A stretch of DNA of 64,000 nt from Diaphorobacter nitroreducens (GCA_003755025.1 RJVL01000002.1:434001-498000); one strand, 5' to 3'; shown: positions 9,530-19,482, counted from the stretch's first letter. Made by a program: numbers and translations. Notes: generated by a model from the sequence alone, not told the origin.

Positions 9530-12500
9530 ATGACAGAGTCTCCTCCCCATCCCTCCCGCCTTCTCAAACTCGTGGCGGGCTGTGCGCGATGGGGATTGGT
9601 CGCCTTGGTGACCTTCTGGTTGCTGCTGGCGGCCGCCTGGGGGGGGCTGCATGGCTGGATTGTGCCGCGTATCGGCGACTTCCGTCCGCAGCTGGAACAG
9701 CAGGCCCAACGCGCACTGGGGGTACCTGTGCGCATCCATTCCATCAGCGCGCGCAGCGAAGGGCTGATCCCCTCGGTGGAGCTGAAGGACGTGGCCTTCC
9801 TGGACGCCCAGGGGCGCGAGGCGCTGCGCCTGCCGCGCGTGGTGGTGGCGCTGTCGCCGCGCTCGCTGCTGCGCTTTGGGTTCGAGCAGATCTATATCGA
9901 AGGCCCCGAGCTGGACATGCGCCGCGAGCGCGACGGGCGCATCGTCATCGCGGGCTTGGCCTTCCGCGACAGCGCCGAGGGCGACAGTGCGGCGGCCGAC
10001 TGGCTGTTCTCCCAGGCCGAGGTGGCGATTCGCGGCGGCACGCTGCGCTGGACCGACGAGCTGCGTAGCGCCGAGCCGCTGGCGCTCACCGAGGTGAGCG
10101 TGGTGCTGCGCAACAGCGCGCGCCGCCACCAGGTGCGCCTGGACGCCACGCCACCCGCCGAATGGGGCGCACCCTTTACCTTGCGCGGCCAGTTCCGCCA
10201 GCCGTTGCTGTCCACGCACAGCGGCGACTGGCAGCGCTGGAGCGGCGAGCTGTTCGCCCACTTCCCGCGCGTGGACGTGTCGCGCCTGCACCGGCACGCC
10301 GATCTGGAGGGGCTGCAGGTCGCGCAGGGCCGGGGCGCCGTGCGCGCGTGGGTGGATGTGCAGCGCGGCCAGATCGGCGGCGGCACGGTGGACATGGCAC
10401 TCGACGAGGTCAACGCTACCCTGGGCAAGAACCTGCGCCCACTGGCGCTGCGCACGGTGACGGGGCGGGTGGGCGGTCGCTGGCTGGACGACGGCTTTGA
10501 GCTGTCCACCCAGAATCTGCAGTTCGTGGCCGACGATGGCCTGCGCTGGCCCGGCGGCAATCTGGCGCTGCGCCACAGCGGACAGGGCCAGGCAGGCCGA
10601 GAGCGTGGCGAACTGCAGGCCGACCGGCTGGACCTGGCCGCCCTGGCGCAGATCGCGAGCCGGCTGCCCCTGGGCGACACCGTGCACGGAGCGGTGCGCG
10701 ACTATGCGCCGCGCGGCCTGGTGGAGCAGTTGCAGGCCGAATGGCAAGGGCCGCTGGCGCAGCCGCAGAAGTACCAGGTTCGCGGCAAGGTCGCAGGATT
10801 GGCGCTGGCGGCGGATGACGCCGTGCCCACCGTCGCCGGCCTCAGTGGTGCGCAGGTGTCTTTCGATCTCACCCAGGCGGGTGGGCAGGCCGAGTTGGCC
10901 ATGGCCGACGGGACGCTGCGCCTGCCTGGCGTGTTTGAAGAGCCCGTAGTGCCCGTGCAGCGGCTGGAAGCGGGGGTGCGCTGGCAGATCGAGGGCGAGC
11001 GCATCGCGGTCCAGACCAGCCAGCTGCGCTTTGCCAATGCGGACGCCCAAGGCGAGGCGCGGCTGAGCTGGCACACGGGCGACCCTGCGGCGTCGCCTGC
11101 GCGCGCGCGCTTTCCGGGGGTGTTGGACCTTTCGGGCACGCTGTCGCGGGCCGATGGCACGCGCGTGCATCGCTACCTGCCGCTCACCGTGCCAGCGGAG
11201 TCGCGGCACTATGTGCGCGACGCCATCCTTGCGGGGACCGCCAGCCAGGTGCAGTTCCGCGTGAAGGGCGATCTGCACGGCTTTCCCTATGGCCATGTTC
11301 CGCGCGAGGGCGAATTCCACATCGCAGCGCGTGTCAAGGACGTGACGTACGGCTACGTGCCACCGGCGCTGTTGCACGCGGGCGACCGGCCCTGGCCGGC
11401 TCTCACGGCGCTGTCGGGGGAGCTGGTTTTCGACCGCGCGGGCATGGAAGTGCGCAACGCCACGGGGCGCTTTGCCGGGTATCCCGCGCTGCGGGTGCAG
11501 AAAGTGAACGCGAAGATCGCGGACCTGCAGCACACTGAAGTGGTGGTCGGGGCCGACGTGCGCGGCCCGCTGCCCGACATGCTGGCGCTGGTGAGCGCCT
11601 CGCCCATCTCCCGGCTTACGCAGGGGGCGCTGGACCGGGCCGCCGCCACCGGCGTGGCCGAACTGCAGCTGGGCCTGACGCTGCCCATCAGCCGTATCAA
11701 CCAGTCCACCGTGCGCGGCAGCGTCACCCTGGCGGGCAACGACGTGCACTTTGTGCCCGAGGCGCCCCTGGTGAGCGCGGCCCGGGGCGTGGTGCAGTTC
11801 AGCCAGAGCGGTTTCACGCTGGTCGACGTGCAGGGACGCGCCCTGGGGGGCGAGGTACGGCTGGAAGGCGGCATGAATGCGGCGCCGGCGGGGGTTGGAG
11901 AGTCCTCGGTGCGCGTGCGTGCGCGCGGCACAGCCACCGCCCAGGGTCTGCGCGAGGCGCAGCAGCTGGGCCTGGTGTCGCGGCTGGTGCGCGGCGCCAG
12001 TGGCAGCGCCGCCTACACGGTGGCCGTGGGGGTGCGGCGGGGAGTGGCCGAACTGCAGGTGGCCAGCGACCTCGTCGGTCTTTCGCTGACGGCGCCCGCG
12101 CCGCTGGGCAAGGCAGCGCAGGCCCCGTTGCCCGTGCGCTTCGAGAACCGCTTGACGCCCGAGGCCGCAGCCTCGGGTACCGCGCCCTTGCAGGACGAAT
12201 TGACGCTGGAGTTGGGCGACGTGGGCAGGCTCAACTACCTGCGCGCACTGGACGGGCCGCAGGCGCGCGTGCTGCGCGGCGCGCTCGCCATCGGCGTGCC
12301 GCCGGCGCAGATGCCCGCGCCTCCCGCCCAGGGTGTCGCGGCACACGCCGTGTTGGGTGCGCTGGACGTGGATGCGTGGACGGCGCTGTTGCAGGAGCCC
12401 TCGGCACCGTCGGCACAGGCACAGGCAGTAGTACCGGCACCCGTGCCCTCCGGAGAGGCGCTGACCACCCATTACCTGCCCACCAGCCTGGCCGTGCGCG

Positions 12501-13648
12501 CTGCCACGCTCACGCTGCATGGGCGCACGCTGCACGACGTGGTGGTGGGCGCGTCGCGGCAGGGCGCCGTGTGGCGTGCCAACGTGGATGCCGATGAGCT
12601 GGACGGGTACCTGGAGTACCGCCCTGCCGGCGCGTCCGCGCCGCGTGCCGATGCGGCCCAGGGGCTGCTGCACGCCCGGCTGGCGCGGCTGGCCATTCCG
12701 CAGATGGCCGAGACGCAGGTCAACGCGCTGCTCGATGCGCGCGAACCGGGCACGCTGCCGGCGCTGGACATCGTGGTGGAGGATTTCGAGTTGCGCGGAC
12801 GGCGCCTGGGGCGCATCGAGATCGAGGCGCGCAACCGCGGCACGGAGGGCGGCCAGCGCGAGTGGCGCCTTTCCAAGTTCAATCTGACCGCCCCCGAGGC
12901 CGTGCTGACCTCGCAGGGCCACTGGGCGCTGGTGGGCAGCGGGGCGCAGGCGCAACGGCGCACGGTGATGGATTTCGAGCTGGACATCCGCGATTCCGGC
13001 GCCTTGCTGGCACGCTTTGGCATGGACGGCGTGGTGCGCCACGGCAAGGGACGCATCGGGGGCCAGGTGGGTTGGCTGGGCTCGCCGTTGTCACCCGACT
13101 ACCGCACCATGAGCGGCCAGATGAACGTGAACGTGGAGGCAGGCCAGTTCCTCCAGGCCGACCCGGGACTGGCCAAGCTGCTGAGCGTGTTGAGCCTGCA
13201 ATCCCTGCCGCGGCGCTTCGCGCTGGACTTCCGCGACGTGTTCAGCGAAGGCTTCGCATTCGACTTCGTGCGTGGCGACATGCGCATCGAAAACGGTGTG
13301 GCCACCACCAACAATCTGCAGATGAAGGGCGTGAATGCCGCCGTGCTCATGGAAGGCAGCGCCGACATCGAACGCGAGACGCAGGACCTGCACGTGGTGG
13401 TCGTGCCCGAAATCAACGCCATGACGGCTTCCCTCGTGGCCACGGCGATCAACCCCGTTATCGGCCTGGGCAGTTTCCTCGCGCAGGTTTTCCTGCGCGG
13501 CCCGCTGATCCAGGCCGCCACGCAGGAATTCCGCATCGACGGCACCTGGTCAGAACCGCGTGTGGAGCGCATCCAGCGCCGCAAGAGCGCTGCGCCGGAA
13601 GGCGCAGCGAGCCCTACCGTTCCACCGGCATCAGGAGACAAACCATGA
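9530..13648 (+). CDS. yhdP: YhdP family AsmA-like envelope protein
   Basis: Very large (1372 residues) inner-membrane-anchored periplasmic protein of the YhdP/AsmA-like family, whose members help move phospholipid between the membranes. One N-terminal transmembrane helix lies at residues 22-42 (GLVALVTFWLLLAAAWGG) and is followed by a long beta-rich periplasmic region with repeated short strands. The C-terminus has the family's AsmA-like segment (MNVNVEAGQF, LSVLSLQSLPRRFALDF, INPVIGLGSFLAQVFL). The ATG at 9530 is preferred; an in-frame ATG at 9494 would add 12 residues before MTESPP. Its stop overlaps the next start as ATGA. Confidence 0.92.
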   Translation: MTESPPHPSRLLKLVAGCARWGLVALVTFWLLLAAAWGGLHGWIVPRIGDFRPQLEQQAQRALGVPVRIHSISARSEGLIPSVELKDVAFLDAQGREALRLPRVVVALSPRSLLRFGFEQIYIEGPELDMRRERDGRIVIAGLAFRDSAEGDSAAADWLFSQAEVAIRGGTLRWTDELRSAEPLALTEVSVVLRNSARRHQVRLDATPPAEWGAPFTLRGQFRQPLLSTHSGDWQRWSGELFAHFPRVDVSRLHRHADLEGLQVAQGRGAVRAWVDVQRGQIGGGTVDMALDEVNATLGKNLRPLALRTVTGRVGGRWLDDGFELSTQNLQFVADDGLRWPGGNLALRHSGQGQAGRERGELQADRLDLAALAQIASRLPLGDTVHGAVRDYAPRGLVEQLQAEWQGPLAQPQKYQVRGKVAGLALAADDAVPTVAGLSGAQVSFDLTQAGGQAELAMADGTLRLPGVFEEPVVPVQRLEAGVRWQIEGERIAVQTSQLRFANADAQGEARLSWHTGDPAASPARARFPGVLDLSGTLSRADGTRVHRYLPLTVPAESRHYVRDAILAGTASQVQFRVKGDLHGFPYGHVPREGEFHIAARVKDVTYGYVPPALLHAGDRPWPALTALSGELVFDRAGMEVRNATGRFAGYPALRVQKVNAKIADLQHTEVVVGADVRGPLPDMLALVSASPISRLTQGALDRAAATGVAELQLGLTLPISRINQSTVRGSVTLAGNDVHFVPEAPLVSAARGVVQFSQSGFTLVDVQGRALGGEVRLEGGMNAAPAGVGESSVRVRARGTATAQGLREAQQLGLVSRLVRGASGSAAYTVAVGVRRGVAELQVASDLVGLSLTAPAPLGKAAQAPLPVRFENRLTPEAAASGTAPLQDELTLELGDVGRLNYLRALDGPQARVLRGALAIGVPPAQMPAPPAQGVAAHAVLGALDVDAWTALLQEPSAPSAQAQAVVPAPVPSGEALTTHYLPTSLAVRAATLTLHGRTLHDVVVGASRQGAVWRANVDADELDGYLEYRPAGASAPRADAAQGLLHARLARLAIPQMAETQVNALLDAREPGTLPALDIVVEDFELRGRRLGRIEIEARNRGTEGGQREWRLSKFNLTAPEAVLTSQGHWALVGSGAQAQRRTVMDFELDIRDSGALLARFGMDGVVRHGKGRIGGQVGWLGSPLSPDYRTMSGQMNVNVEAGQFLQADPGLAKLLSVLSLQSLPRRFALDFRDVFSEGFAFDFVRGDMRIENGVATTNNLQMKGVNAAVLMEGSADIERETQDLHVVVVPEINAMTASLVATAINPVIGLGSFLAQVFLRGPLIQAATQEFRIDGTWSEPRVERIQRRKSAAPEGAASPTVPPASGDKP

Positions 13649-14460
13649 AAGTCGCAGCCTTGCAAATGGTCTCGGGCGTCGCGCTGCAGGCCAACTTGGC
13701 GCAGGCGCGCGATCTGCTGGAGCAGGCGGCGCAGGCGGGCGCGGAGCTGGCGGTGCTGCCCGAGTATTTTTGCGCCATGGGCTTGGCCGATGCGGACAAG
13801 CTGGCGCTGCGCGAAACCATGGGCGACGGCGTTGTCCAGCGGTTTCTGGCGCAAGCGGCGCGCGAGCTGGGCCTGTGGGTGGTGGGCGGCACGCTGCCGC
13901 TGGTGTGCGACAGCGAAGAGCGCGTGCACAACACCACGCTGGTGTTCTCGCCCGCCGGGGACTGCGTGGCGCGTTACGACAAGATCCACCTGTTCCGCTT
14001 CGACAACGGCACTGAATGCTTCGATGAGGCGCGCGTGATCCAGGCGGGGCGCGAGAGCGTGCGCTTTGCCCTGCCGGCGCGGGATGGCAACGTGTGGCGC
14101 GTGGGGTTGTCGGTGTGCTACGACCTGCGCTTCCCCGAGCTGTACCGCCAGCACGCGCGCGCGGGTGCCGACCTGCTGCTGGTGCCCAGCGCCTTCACCT
14201 ACACCACCGGCCGGGCACACTGGGAGGTGCTGCTGCGTGCGCGCGCCGTGGAGAACCTGGCCTATGTGCTGGCGCCGGCGCAGGGCGGAACGCACGAGAA
14301 CGGCCGGCGCACCTGGGGCCACAGCATGCTGGTGGACCCCTGGGGCAGCGTGCTGGCCCAGCAGCCCGAGGGCGCGGGCGTGGTCCTGGGTACGCTGGAT
14401 GCGGCGCATCTGCGCCAGGTACGCCGCCAGCTGCCGGCGCTTGAGCATTGCGTGCTCTGA
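13645..14460 (+). CDS. Nitrilase-superfamily carbon-nitrogen hydrolase
   Basis: 271-residue cytoplasmic amidase. The catalytic triad of the nitrilase superfamily is visible: Glu40 in LPEYF, Lys113 in YDKIHLF and Cys158 in SVCYDLRFPELYR. The FDNGTECFDE and TGRAHWEVLLRARAVEN segments are close to the Nit1/YbeM group, which hydrolyses deaminated glutathione in a metabolite-repair role; that exact substrate is inferred. The start codon overlaps the yhdP stop (ATGA) and its stop overlaps the next gene's start (TGATG), so the four genes yhdP to response regulator are probably one transcript. Confidence 0.92.
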   Translation: MKVAALQMVSGVALQANLAQARDLLEQAAQAGAELAVLPEYFCAMGLADADKLALRETMGDGVVQRFLAQAARELGLWVVGGTLPLVCDSEERVHNTTLVFSPAGDCVARYDKIHLFRFDNGTECFDEARVIQAGRESVRFALPARDGNVWRVGLSVCYDLRFPELYRQHARAGADLLLVPSAFTYTTGRAHWEVLLRARAVENLAYVLAPAQGGTHENGRRTWGHSMLVDPWGSVLAQQPEGAGVVLGTLDAAHLRQVRRQLPALEHCVL

Positions 14461-16610
14461 TGGGCGGCACCGTGGAGCACGGCGGATCGGCGGGCGGACG
14501 GGACAGAGGTGCTGCGGGCCGGCAGCAGGGCCCGCAGTCGCTGCTGCCCCCTTCGGCGCCTGAAGACGGGCCCCAGGACAAGGTACCCCGCCGGTGGCGC
14601 CGCTGGGTGGGTGCGTGGCGGCGCTGGTCCCTGTGGACGCTGCTGGTGGCGCTGGTGGCGGGCATGCTGGTTACCCAGGTATGGCTGGCTGGCCGCTACG
14701 AGGCCAGCCAGGTGCAAAGCCGCCTGGAACGCGACACTGCCGACGCCGTGGCCGACATCCGCAACGCCTTCGCGCACAACCTGCAGAACCTGCAGGCGCT
14801 GCAGGCGGGCGACCCCGATCTGGCCGCGTGGGAGGCGCGCGCGGCCGAGCTGCTGAGCACGCGCCGCGAGCTGGTGCGCATCGAATGGCGGGACACGCAG
14901 TTGCTGCTGCGCGCACATGCGGAGTCGCCCTATCGCCCCCTGCCGTGGGACGCCACCACGCGCAGCGGCACGCATTCGGAGACCATGCTGGCCTGTACCA
15001 ACGCGCGGCGCATCACCGGCCCGTCGTACTCCAGCAGCTATTTCCAGCCCCTGCCCGACGGCATGGGCGCCGAGATGATGGAGGTCTGCCTGCCGTTGAT
15101 CCAGGACGGACGCGTGCGCGGCTTCCTGGTGGCCACCTACGCGTTGCAGACCGTGCTGCAGGATTTGGTGGCGCCCAGCCTGCAGCGCACGCAGGAGGTT
15201 TCGTTCACCGAGGCCGACGGCACGCGGCTGGCGCTGGTGGGCGCGCTGCGCCGCGGCTCGCGCATGTTCACGGCGCAGCAGCTGTTCGACCTGCCGGGCA
15301 ACACCCTGGTGCTGCGCATGGACGGCTGGCACGCCGCGCCCAGCGTGTTTCCCAACGTCCTCACGGCCCTGGTCACGGCCATGTCGATCGCGCTGGTGTC
15401 GGTGCTGGTGGTGCTGGTGCGCGACAACCGGCGCCGCCTGCGCGCCGAGCGCGACCTGGGCGACGCGCTGGCTTTTCGCAAGGCGATGGAGGACTCGCTG
15501 GTCACGGGGCTGCGTGCGCGCGACCTCAACGGCCGCATCACCTATGTGAACCCGGCGTTCTGCGACATGGTGGGCTTTCCCGCTTCCGAGCTGGTGGGCC
15601 AGACGTCGCCGCTGCCCTACTGGCCGCCCGAGCATGCGCAGGAATATGCGGAGCGGCAGGTGGTGCGCATGTCGGGCCGGCTCGACCCGCCGCGCGAAGG
15701 GTACGAATCCACCTTCATGCGCAGGGACGGCACGCGCTTTCCCGTCATGATCTACGAAGCGCCGTTGATCAACGCACAGGGCCTGCACACGGGGTGGATG
15801 GGCTCGTTTCTCGACGTGAGCGAGCAGCGGCGCGTGGAGGAGCTGTCGCGCACCTCGCAGGAGCGCCTGCAGGCCACGGCACGCCTGGCCACGGTAGGGG
15901 AGATGGCATCGCTGTTGAGCCATGAACTGAACCAGCCGCTGGCGGCCATCTCCAGCTATGCCAACGGCTCGCTCAACCTGCTGGAGCCGGCGCCGGGCGC
16001 CGAGTTACCGTCGCCCCAGGACCTGCAGGACGTGCGCGTGGGCGTGCAGCGCATTGCAGCGCAGGCCGAGCGCGCGGGCCGCGTGATCAAGAGCGTGCAC
16101 GACTTCGTGCGGCGCCGCGACCAGACCCGCGAGCCGGTCACCGCGCAGGACCTGTTCGATGCGGTGCTGCCCATCATCCGGCTGCAGGCGCGCAAGCTGG
16201 GCGTGCGCGTGGTGCTGTCGATCGAGGACGGCCTGCCGCCCGCGCTGTGCGACCGCACCATGGTCGAGCAGGTGCTGTTGAACCTCACGCGCAACGCCAT
16301 GCAGTCCATGGACGACCCGCAGATCCATCCGCGCATCCTCGACCTGCGGGTGCGGCGCGCGGCCTCCAATGCGTCCAACAGCTGGCTGGAGTTCTCGGTG
16401 GCCGACATGGGCATGGGCATTCCGGAGGATGTGGCCGAGCGCCTGTTCACGCCGTTCTACACCACGCGCGTCGAGGGCATGGGCCTGGGGCTGAGCCTGT
16501 GCCGCACCGTGGTGGAGCAGCATGGGGGCTTTCTGGACCATGCGGCGCGTGAGCCGCGTGGTACGGTATTCACTTTCACCCTGCCCGCATTTCAGAAAGC
16601 CGACCCCTGA
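14460..16610 (+). CDS. PAS-domain sensor histidine kinase, DctS-like
   Basis: 716-residue membrane sensor kinase. Residues 57-77 form the first transmembrane helix, a periplasmic sensing domain follows, and a second helix lies near residues 296-320. A PAS domain (about 340-455, MEDSLVTGLRARDLNGRITY) leads to a HisKA domain with the phosphorylated His488 in SHELNQPLAA, then N, G1 (ADMGMGIPED) and G2 (GMGLGLSLC) ATP-binding boxes. The layout and the paired FixJ-type regulator match DctS/DctR systems that sense C4-dicarboxylates, but no transporter lies alongside, so the signal is unknown. The ATG at 14460 overlaps the upstream stop as TGATG. Confidence 0.9.
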   Translation: MGGTVEHGGSAGGRDRGAAGRQQGPQSLLPPSAPEDGPQDKVPRRWRRWVGAWRRWSLWTLLVALVAGMLVTQVWLAGRYEASQVQSRLERDTADAVADIRNAFAHNLQNLQALQAGDPDLAAWEARAAELLSTRRELVRIEWRDTQLLLRAHAESPYRPLPWDATTRSGTHSETMLACTNARRITGPSYSSSYFQPLPDGMGAEMMEVCLPLIQDGRVRGFLVATYALQTVLQDLVAPSLQRTQEVSFTEADGTRLALVGALRRGSRMFTAQQLFDLPGNTLVLRMDGWHAAPSVFPNVLTALVTAMSIALVSVLVVLVRDNRRRLRAERDLGDALAFRKAMEDSLVTGLRARDLNGRITYVNPAFCDMVGFPASELVGQTSPLPYWPPEHAQEYAERQVVRMSGRLDPPREGYESTFMRRDGTRFPVMIYEAPLINAQGLHTGWMGSFLDVSEQRRVEELSRTSQERLQATARLATVGEMASLLSHELNQPLAAISSYANGSLNLLEPAPGAELPSPQDLQDVRVGVQRIAAQAERAGRVIKSVHDFVRRRDQTREPVTAQDLFDAVLPIIRLQARKLGVRVVLSIEDGLPPALCDRTMVEQVLLNLTRNAMQSMDDPQIHPRILDLRVRRAASNASNSWLEFSVADMGMGIPEDVAERLFTPFYTTRVEGMGLGLSLCRTVVEQHGGFLDHAAREPRGTVFTFTLPAFQKADP

Positions 16611-17260
16611 TGGAACCCGCCTCCAACGCCACTGTGTACATCGTGGACGACGACGCCGAGGTGCGCGAGGCGCTGGCTTGGCTGCTGCGCTCGCGCCGTG
16701 TGCTCAGCGAGGCGTTCGCCAGCGCCGAAGCGTTCGAGACCATGCTGGCCGAGCGCACCGCCAGCGGCCTCATGCAGCGCCAGCCCTGCTGCCTGCTCCT
16801 GGACGTGCGCATGCCGGGCGGCATGAGCGGCCTGGCGCTGTTCGACAAGATGGTGGAGCGCGGCGACACCGCGGGCATGCCGGTGATCTTCCTCACGGGC
16901 CACGCCGACGTGCCCACCGCCGTGGCCACGGTCAAGCGCGGCGCGTTCGACTTCTGCGAGAAGCCGTTTTCCGACAATCAGCTCGTGGACCGCATTCAAG
17001 CAGCGCTGGAGCTGTCGGCCCGGCACATCGAGGCCTGCCGCGCGTGCCACGAACTGCAGGACCGGCTGGCCGACCTGACCGACCGCGAGCGCGATGTGAT
17101 GCGGTTGGTGGTCGAAGGCCTGCCCAACAAGCTCATCGCCGATCAGCTCGACATCAGCGTGCGCACGGTGGAGGTGCACCGCGCGCGCGTGTTCGACAAG
17201 ATGCAGGTCAAGTCGGCGGTGGAGCTTGCCAACCTGCTGCGCGCCGCGCCACCGGCGTAA
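16610..17260 (+). CDS. FixJ/DctR-type response regulator with LuxR HTH
   Basis: 216 residues: receiver domain with acidic pocket DDD at 13-15, phosphoacceptor Asp65 (LLLDVRMPGG) and Lys118 (CEKPF), then a LuxR-type helix-turn-helix at about 150-205 (LTDRERDVMRLVVEGLPNKL). It starts in the kinase stop codon (TGATG), so the two are translated together and almost certainly form a cognate pair. Its stop codon overlaps the A tract next to the shared terminator. Confidence 0.94.
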   Translation: MEPASNATVYIVDDDAEVREALAWLLRSRRVLSEAFASAEAFETMLAERTASGLMQRQPCCLLLDVRMPGGMSGLALFDKMVERGDTAGMPVIFLTGHADVPTAVATVKRGAFDFCEKPFSDNQLVDRIQAALELSARHIEACRACHELQDRLADLTDRERDVMRLVVEGLPNKLIADQLDISVRTVEVHRARVFDKMQVKSAVELANLLRAAPPA

Positions 17261-17265
17261 AAAAA

Positions 17266-17291
17266 GACGCGGGCCCTTGCGGGCGCGCGTC
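17266..17291 (-). terminator. Rho-independent terminator between convergent genes
   Basis: An 11-base stem with one mismatch (GACGCGGGCCC/GGGCGCGCGTC, loop TTGC). On the minus strand it is followed by seven T residues, so it best serves the OmpA-like gene; on the plus strand it is followed by a weaker T-rich stretch and may also end the response-regulator transcript. Confidence 0.8.
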
Positions 17292-17350
17292 GTCTTCGTC
17301 TTCACATCGTCGGCGCGGGCAGGATTGCCGCGCCGACGGCCTGTTGCAGA

Positions 17351-18001
17351 TCAGCCGCGGCCCTGGCGCTCACCCACATAGATCTCCACGCGGCGGTTGC
17401 GGGCGCGCCCGTCGGAGGTGTCGTTGGAGGCCACAGGTTCACGCGAGCCACGGCCTTCCACGTGGATGCGGTTGCCGTTCACGCCACGCGCCGTAAGGTA
17501 GTTGCGCGTGCTCTCGGCGCGGTCCAGCGACAGCGGGTTGTTGATCGCATCGCTGCCGGTGGAGTCGGTGTGGCCGACGATGCGTACCTCGGTGTTCGGA
17601 TTGTTGCGCAGGCCCTCGGCAAAGCGGTCCAGAATGGGGCGGAAGTTGGGCTGGATGTCCGAACGGTTGGTGGCGAACGAGATATCGCTCGGGATGTCCA
17701 GCTTGAGCTGGTTGTCCGGCGTCTGCGTCACCGTCACACCGGTGCCCTGGGTGGCAGCCTGCATGTCCTGCTTTTGGCGCTCCATGTGCTGGGACCAGAT
17801 GTAGGTGCCCAGGGCGCCCACGCCCGCGCCGATCACGGCGCCCTGCGCCGCATGACCGCCCGTCATGGCGCCGATGGCTGCGCCGCCCAGTGCACCCACG
17901 CCGGCGCCGGTGGCGGTGCGGCGCTGGGTGTCGGTCATGTTGGCACAGCCCGTGGCCAGCATGACCACCGCGAGACTGCCGATGAGGAGAGGTTTGCGCA
18001 T
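17351..18001 (-). CDS. OmpA-family lipoprotein with glycine zipper
   Basis: 216-residue outer-membrane lipoprotein. The start at 18001 has a strong AAAGGAG site and gives a signal peptide with lipobox LATGC (Cys19); the longer open frame upstream has no such support. Residues 31-60 are a Gly/Ala-rich glycine-zipper segment (GAGVGALGGAAIGAMTGG), and the C-terminal half is an OmpA-like peptidoglycan-binding domain (VRIVGHTDSTGSDAINN, LSLDRAESTRNYL, RARNRRVEI). It probably ties the outer membrane to the wall, like YiaD-type proteins. Confidence 0.93.
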   Translation of the reverse strand: MRKPLLIGSLAVVMLATGCANMTDTQRRTATGAGVGALGGAAIGAMTGGHAAQGAVIGAGVGALGTYIWSQHMERQKQDMQAATQGTGVTVTQTPDNQLKLDIPSDISFATNRSDIQPNFRPILDRFAEGLRNNPNTEVRIVGHTDSTGSDAINNPLSLDRAESTRNYLTARGVNGNRIHVEGRGSREPVASNDTSDGRARNRRVEIYVGERQGRG

Positions 18002-18191
18002 GAGAGAACTCCTTTGTTGTTGCTCGGTCGGCTCGCAGCCCTCCAGCGGGCGGCTGGGCCAGTGCGAGCAGCGTAGCAATCCAGCGGTGCCTCGTCTGTA
18101 GGACGCGGCGCAACGCGCGTGCGCGGCTTGAGGCCGATCGGCCTGCATTCGATGGGCCGCGCAGATGCCAAGTCAGACCCCGCGAAAGACC

Positions 18192-18341
18192 TCAGTCGTG
18201 CGGCGGGGCGTCGTCCCGCGAGGGGGGCTCGCTGGGGGCCGCTGGCGGCTCGCCGCCCTTGCGGCCGCTGAACATGGTCCACCAGACAATGCCCACGAGG
18301 AGCACCAGTGCAAGCAATGCTTCAAGCAAAATCAGCCCCAT
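18192..18341 (-). CDS. Small single-helix membrane protein (49 residues)
   Basis: Short gene read divergently from mltA. It starts at 18341 with an AGGAGA site 9 bases upstream. The product has one transmembrane helix (residues 3-22, LILLEALLALVLLVGIVWW) followed by a charged, Pro-rich tail ending in DDAPPHD. Its start codon overlaps the mltA start codon on the other strand (CAT 18339-18341, ATG 18340-18342). The frame remains open upstream, but only the part from this start looks protein-like. No function is recognised. Confidence 0.6.
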   Translation of the reverse strand: MGLILLEALLALVLLVGIVWWTMFSGRKGGEPPAAPSEPPSRDDAPPHD

Positions 18342-19482
18342 GAATCTTCGTCTCCTGCGCCTGGTGGTATCGGCGCTGATTGTAGGAACGCTGGCCGCGT
18401 GCTCCACCCGTCCTCCGGCGCCCGTGACGCCCAGCGTGCCGTCCGTGCAGCCGCCCGCCGCGCCCACTGTACCGGTGCCTGTGCCGGGCACGCTCACGCA
18501 GTCCAAGAGCCGCTGGGTGCCGGTGGGCTGGGGCGAGTTGCCGGGGTTTGAGGGCGATGCGCTGCACGAGGCCTGGAACGCCTGGCTGCGCAGCTGCGAG
18601 CGCCCCGCGCCGGCGTTCGCGCCGCTGTGCGGCGATGTGCGCCGCCTGAGCATCGCGTCGCCCGAGGAGCAGCGCGGCTGGATGATGCAGCGCCTGCAGC
18701 CCTACCGCGTCGAGTCGCTGGACGGAGCGGCCGACGGCCTGCTCACGGGCTACTTTGAGCCCTATCTGGACGCCGCGCGCCAACCGGGCAACGGCTTCAG
18801 CGTGCCTTTGTATGCACCCCCGGCCGATCTGGCGGCGCGCAAGCCCTGGTACACGCGCCAGCAGATCGACACCCTGCCGCAGGCCCAGGCCGCCCTGGCC
18901 GGCCGCGCCATCGCCTGGGTGCGCGACCCGGTGGAAGCCATGGTGCTGCACATCCAGGGCTCGGGCCGGCTGCGCGTGCAGGAGGCGGACGGCAGCGTGC
19001 GCCTGGTGCGCCTGGCCTTCGCGGGCACCAACGACCAGCCGTACAAGAGCGTGGGCAAGTGGCTGCTGGACCAGGGCCTGGTGCGCGACGCCACCTGGCC
19101 CGGCATCACCGCCTGGGTGCGGGCCAATCCGCAGCGCGTGAACGAGATGCTGTGGTCCAACCCGCGCTACGTGTTCTTTCGCGAGGAGCCGCTGGACGCG
19201 CTGGACGCCGCCTTCGGGCCCAAGGGCGCGCAGGGCGTGCCGCTCACGCCGGGGCGCTCGATCGCCGTGGACCGCCAGAGCATCCCCTACGGCACGCCGG
19301 TGTGGCTGGCCTCCAGCGGCCCTACGGCGCAGTTGTCGCGCCTGGTGCTGGCGCAGGACACGGGCAGCGCCATCCTGGGCGCGGTGCGCGCGGATTACTT
19401 CACCGGCTGGGGCCCCGAGGCGGGCGAGATTGCCGGGCGCCTGAAGCAGGGCCTACGCCTGTGGGCGTTGTGGCCGCGGTAG
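18340..19482 (+). CDS. mltA: Membrane-bound lytic murein transglycosylase A
   Basis: 380-residue outer-membrane lipoprotein that cleaves the glycan strands of peptidoglycan, leaving 1,6-anhydromuropeptides. The start at 18340 gives a lipobox LAAC with Cys21. The MltA barrel domain begins around residue 110 (LTGYFEPYLDAAR, VLHIQGSGRLR) and the 3D domain lies at the C-terminus (QDTGSAILGAVRADYFTGWG). A longer frame exists upstream but would bury the signal peptide. Confidence 0.95.
   Translation: MNLRLLRLVVSALIVGTLAACSTRPPAPVTPSVPSVQPPAAPTVPVPVPGTLTQSKSRWVPVGWGELPGFEGDALHEAWNAWLRSCERPAPAFAPLCGDVRRLSIASPEEQRGWMMQRLQPYRVESLDGAADGLLTGYFEPYLDAARQPGNGFSVPLYAPPADLAARKPWYTRQQIDTLPQAQAALAGRAIAWVRDPVEAMVLHIQGSGRLRVQEADGSVRLVRLAFAGTNDQPYKSVGKWLLDQGLVRDATWPGITAWVRANPQRVNEMLWSNPRYVFFREEPLDALDAAFGPKGAQGVPLTPGRSIAVDRQSIPYGTPVWLASSGPTAQLSRLVLAQDTGSAILGAVRADYFTGWGPEAGEIAGRLKQGLRLWALWPR

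Noticed and set aside
9485..13042. 1185-codon open frame on the minus strand
   Set aside because: Antisense of yhdP, with Arg/His/Gln-rich composition and no family features.
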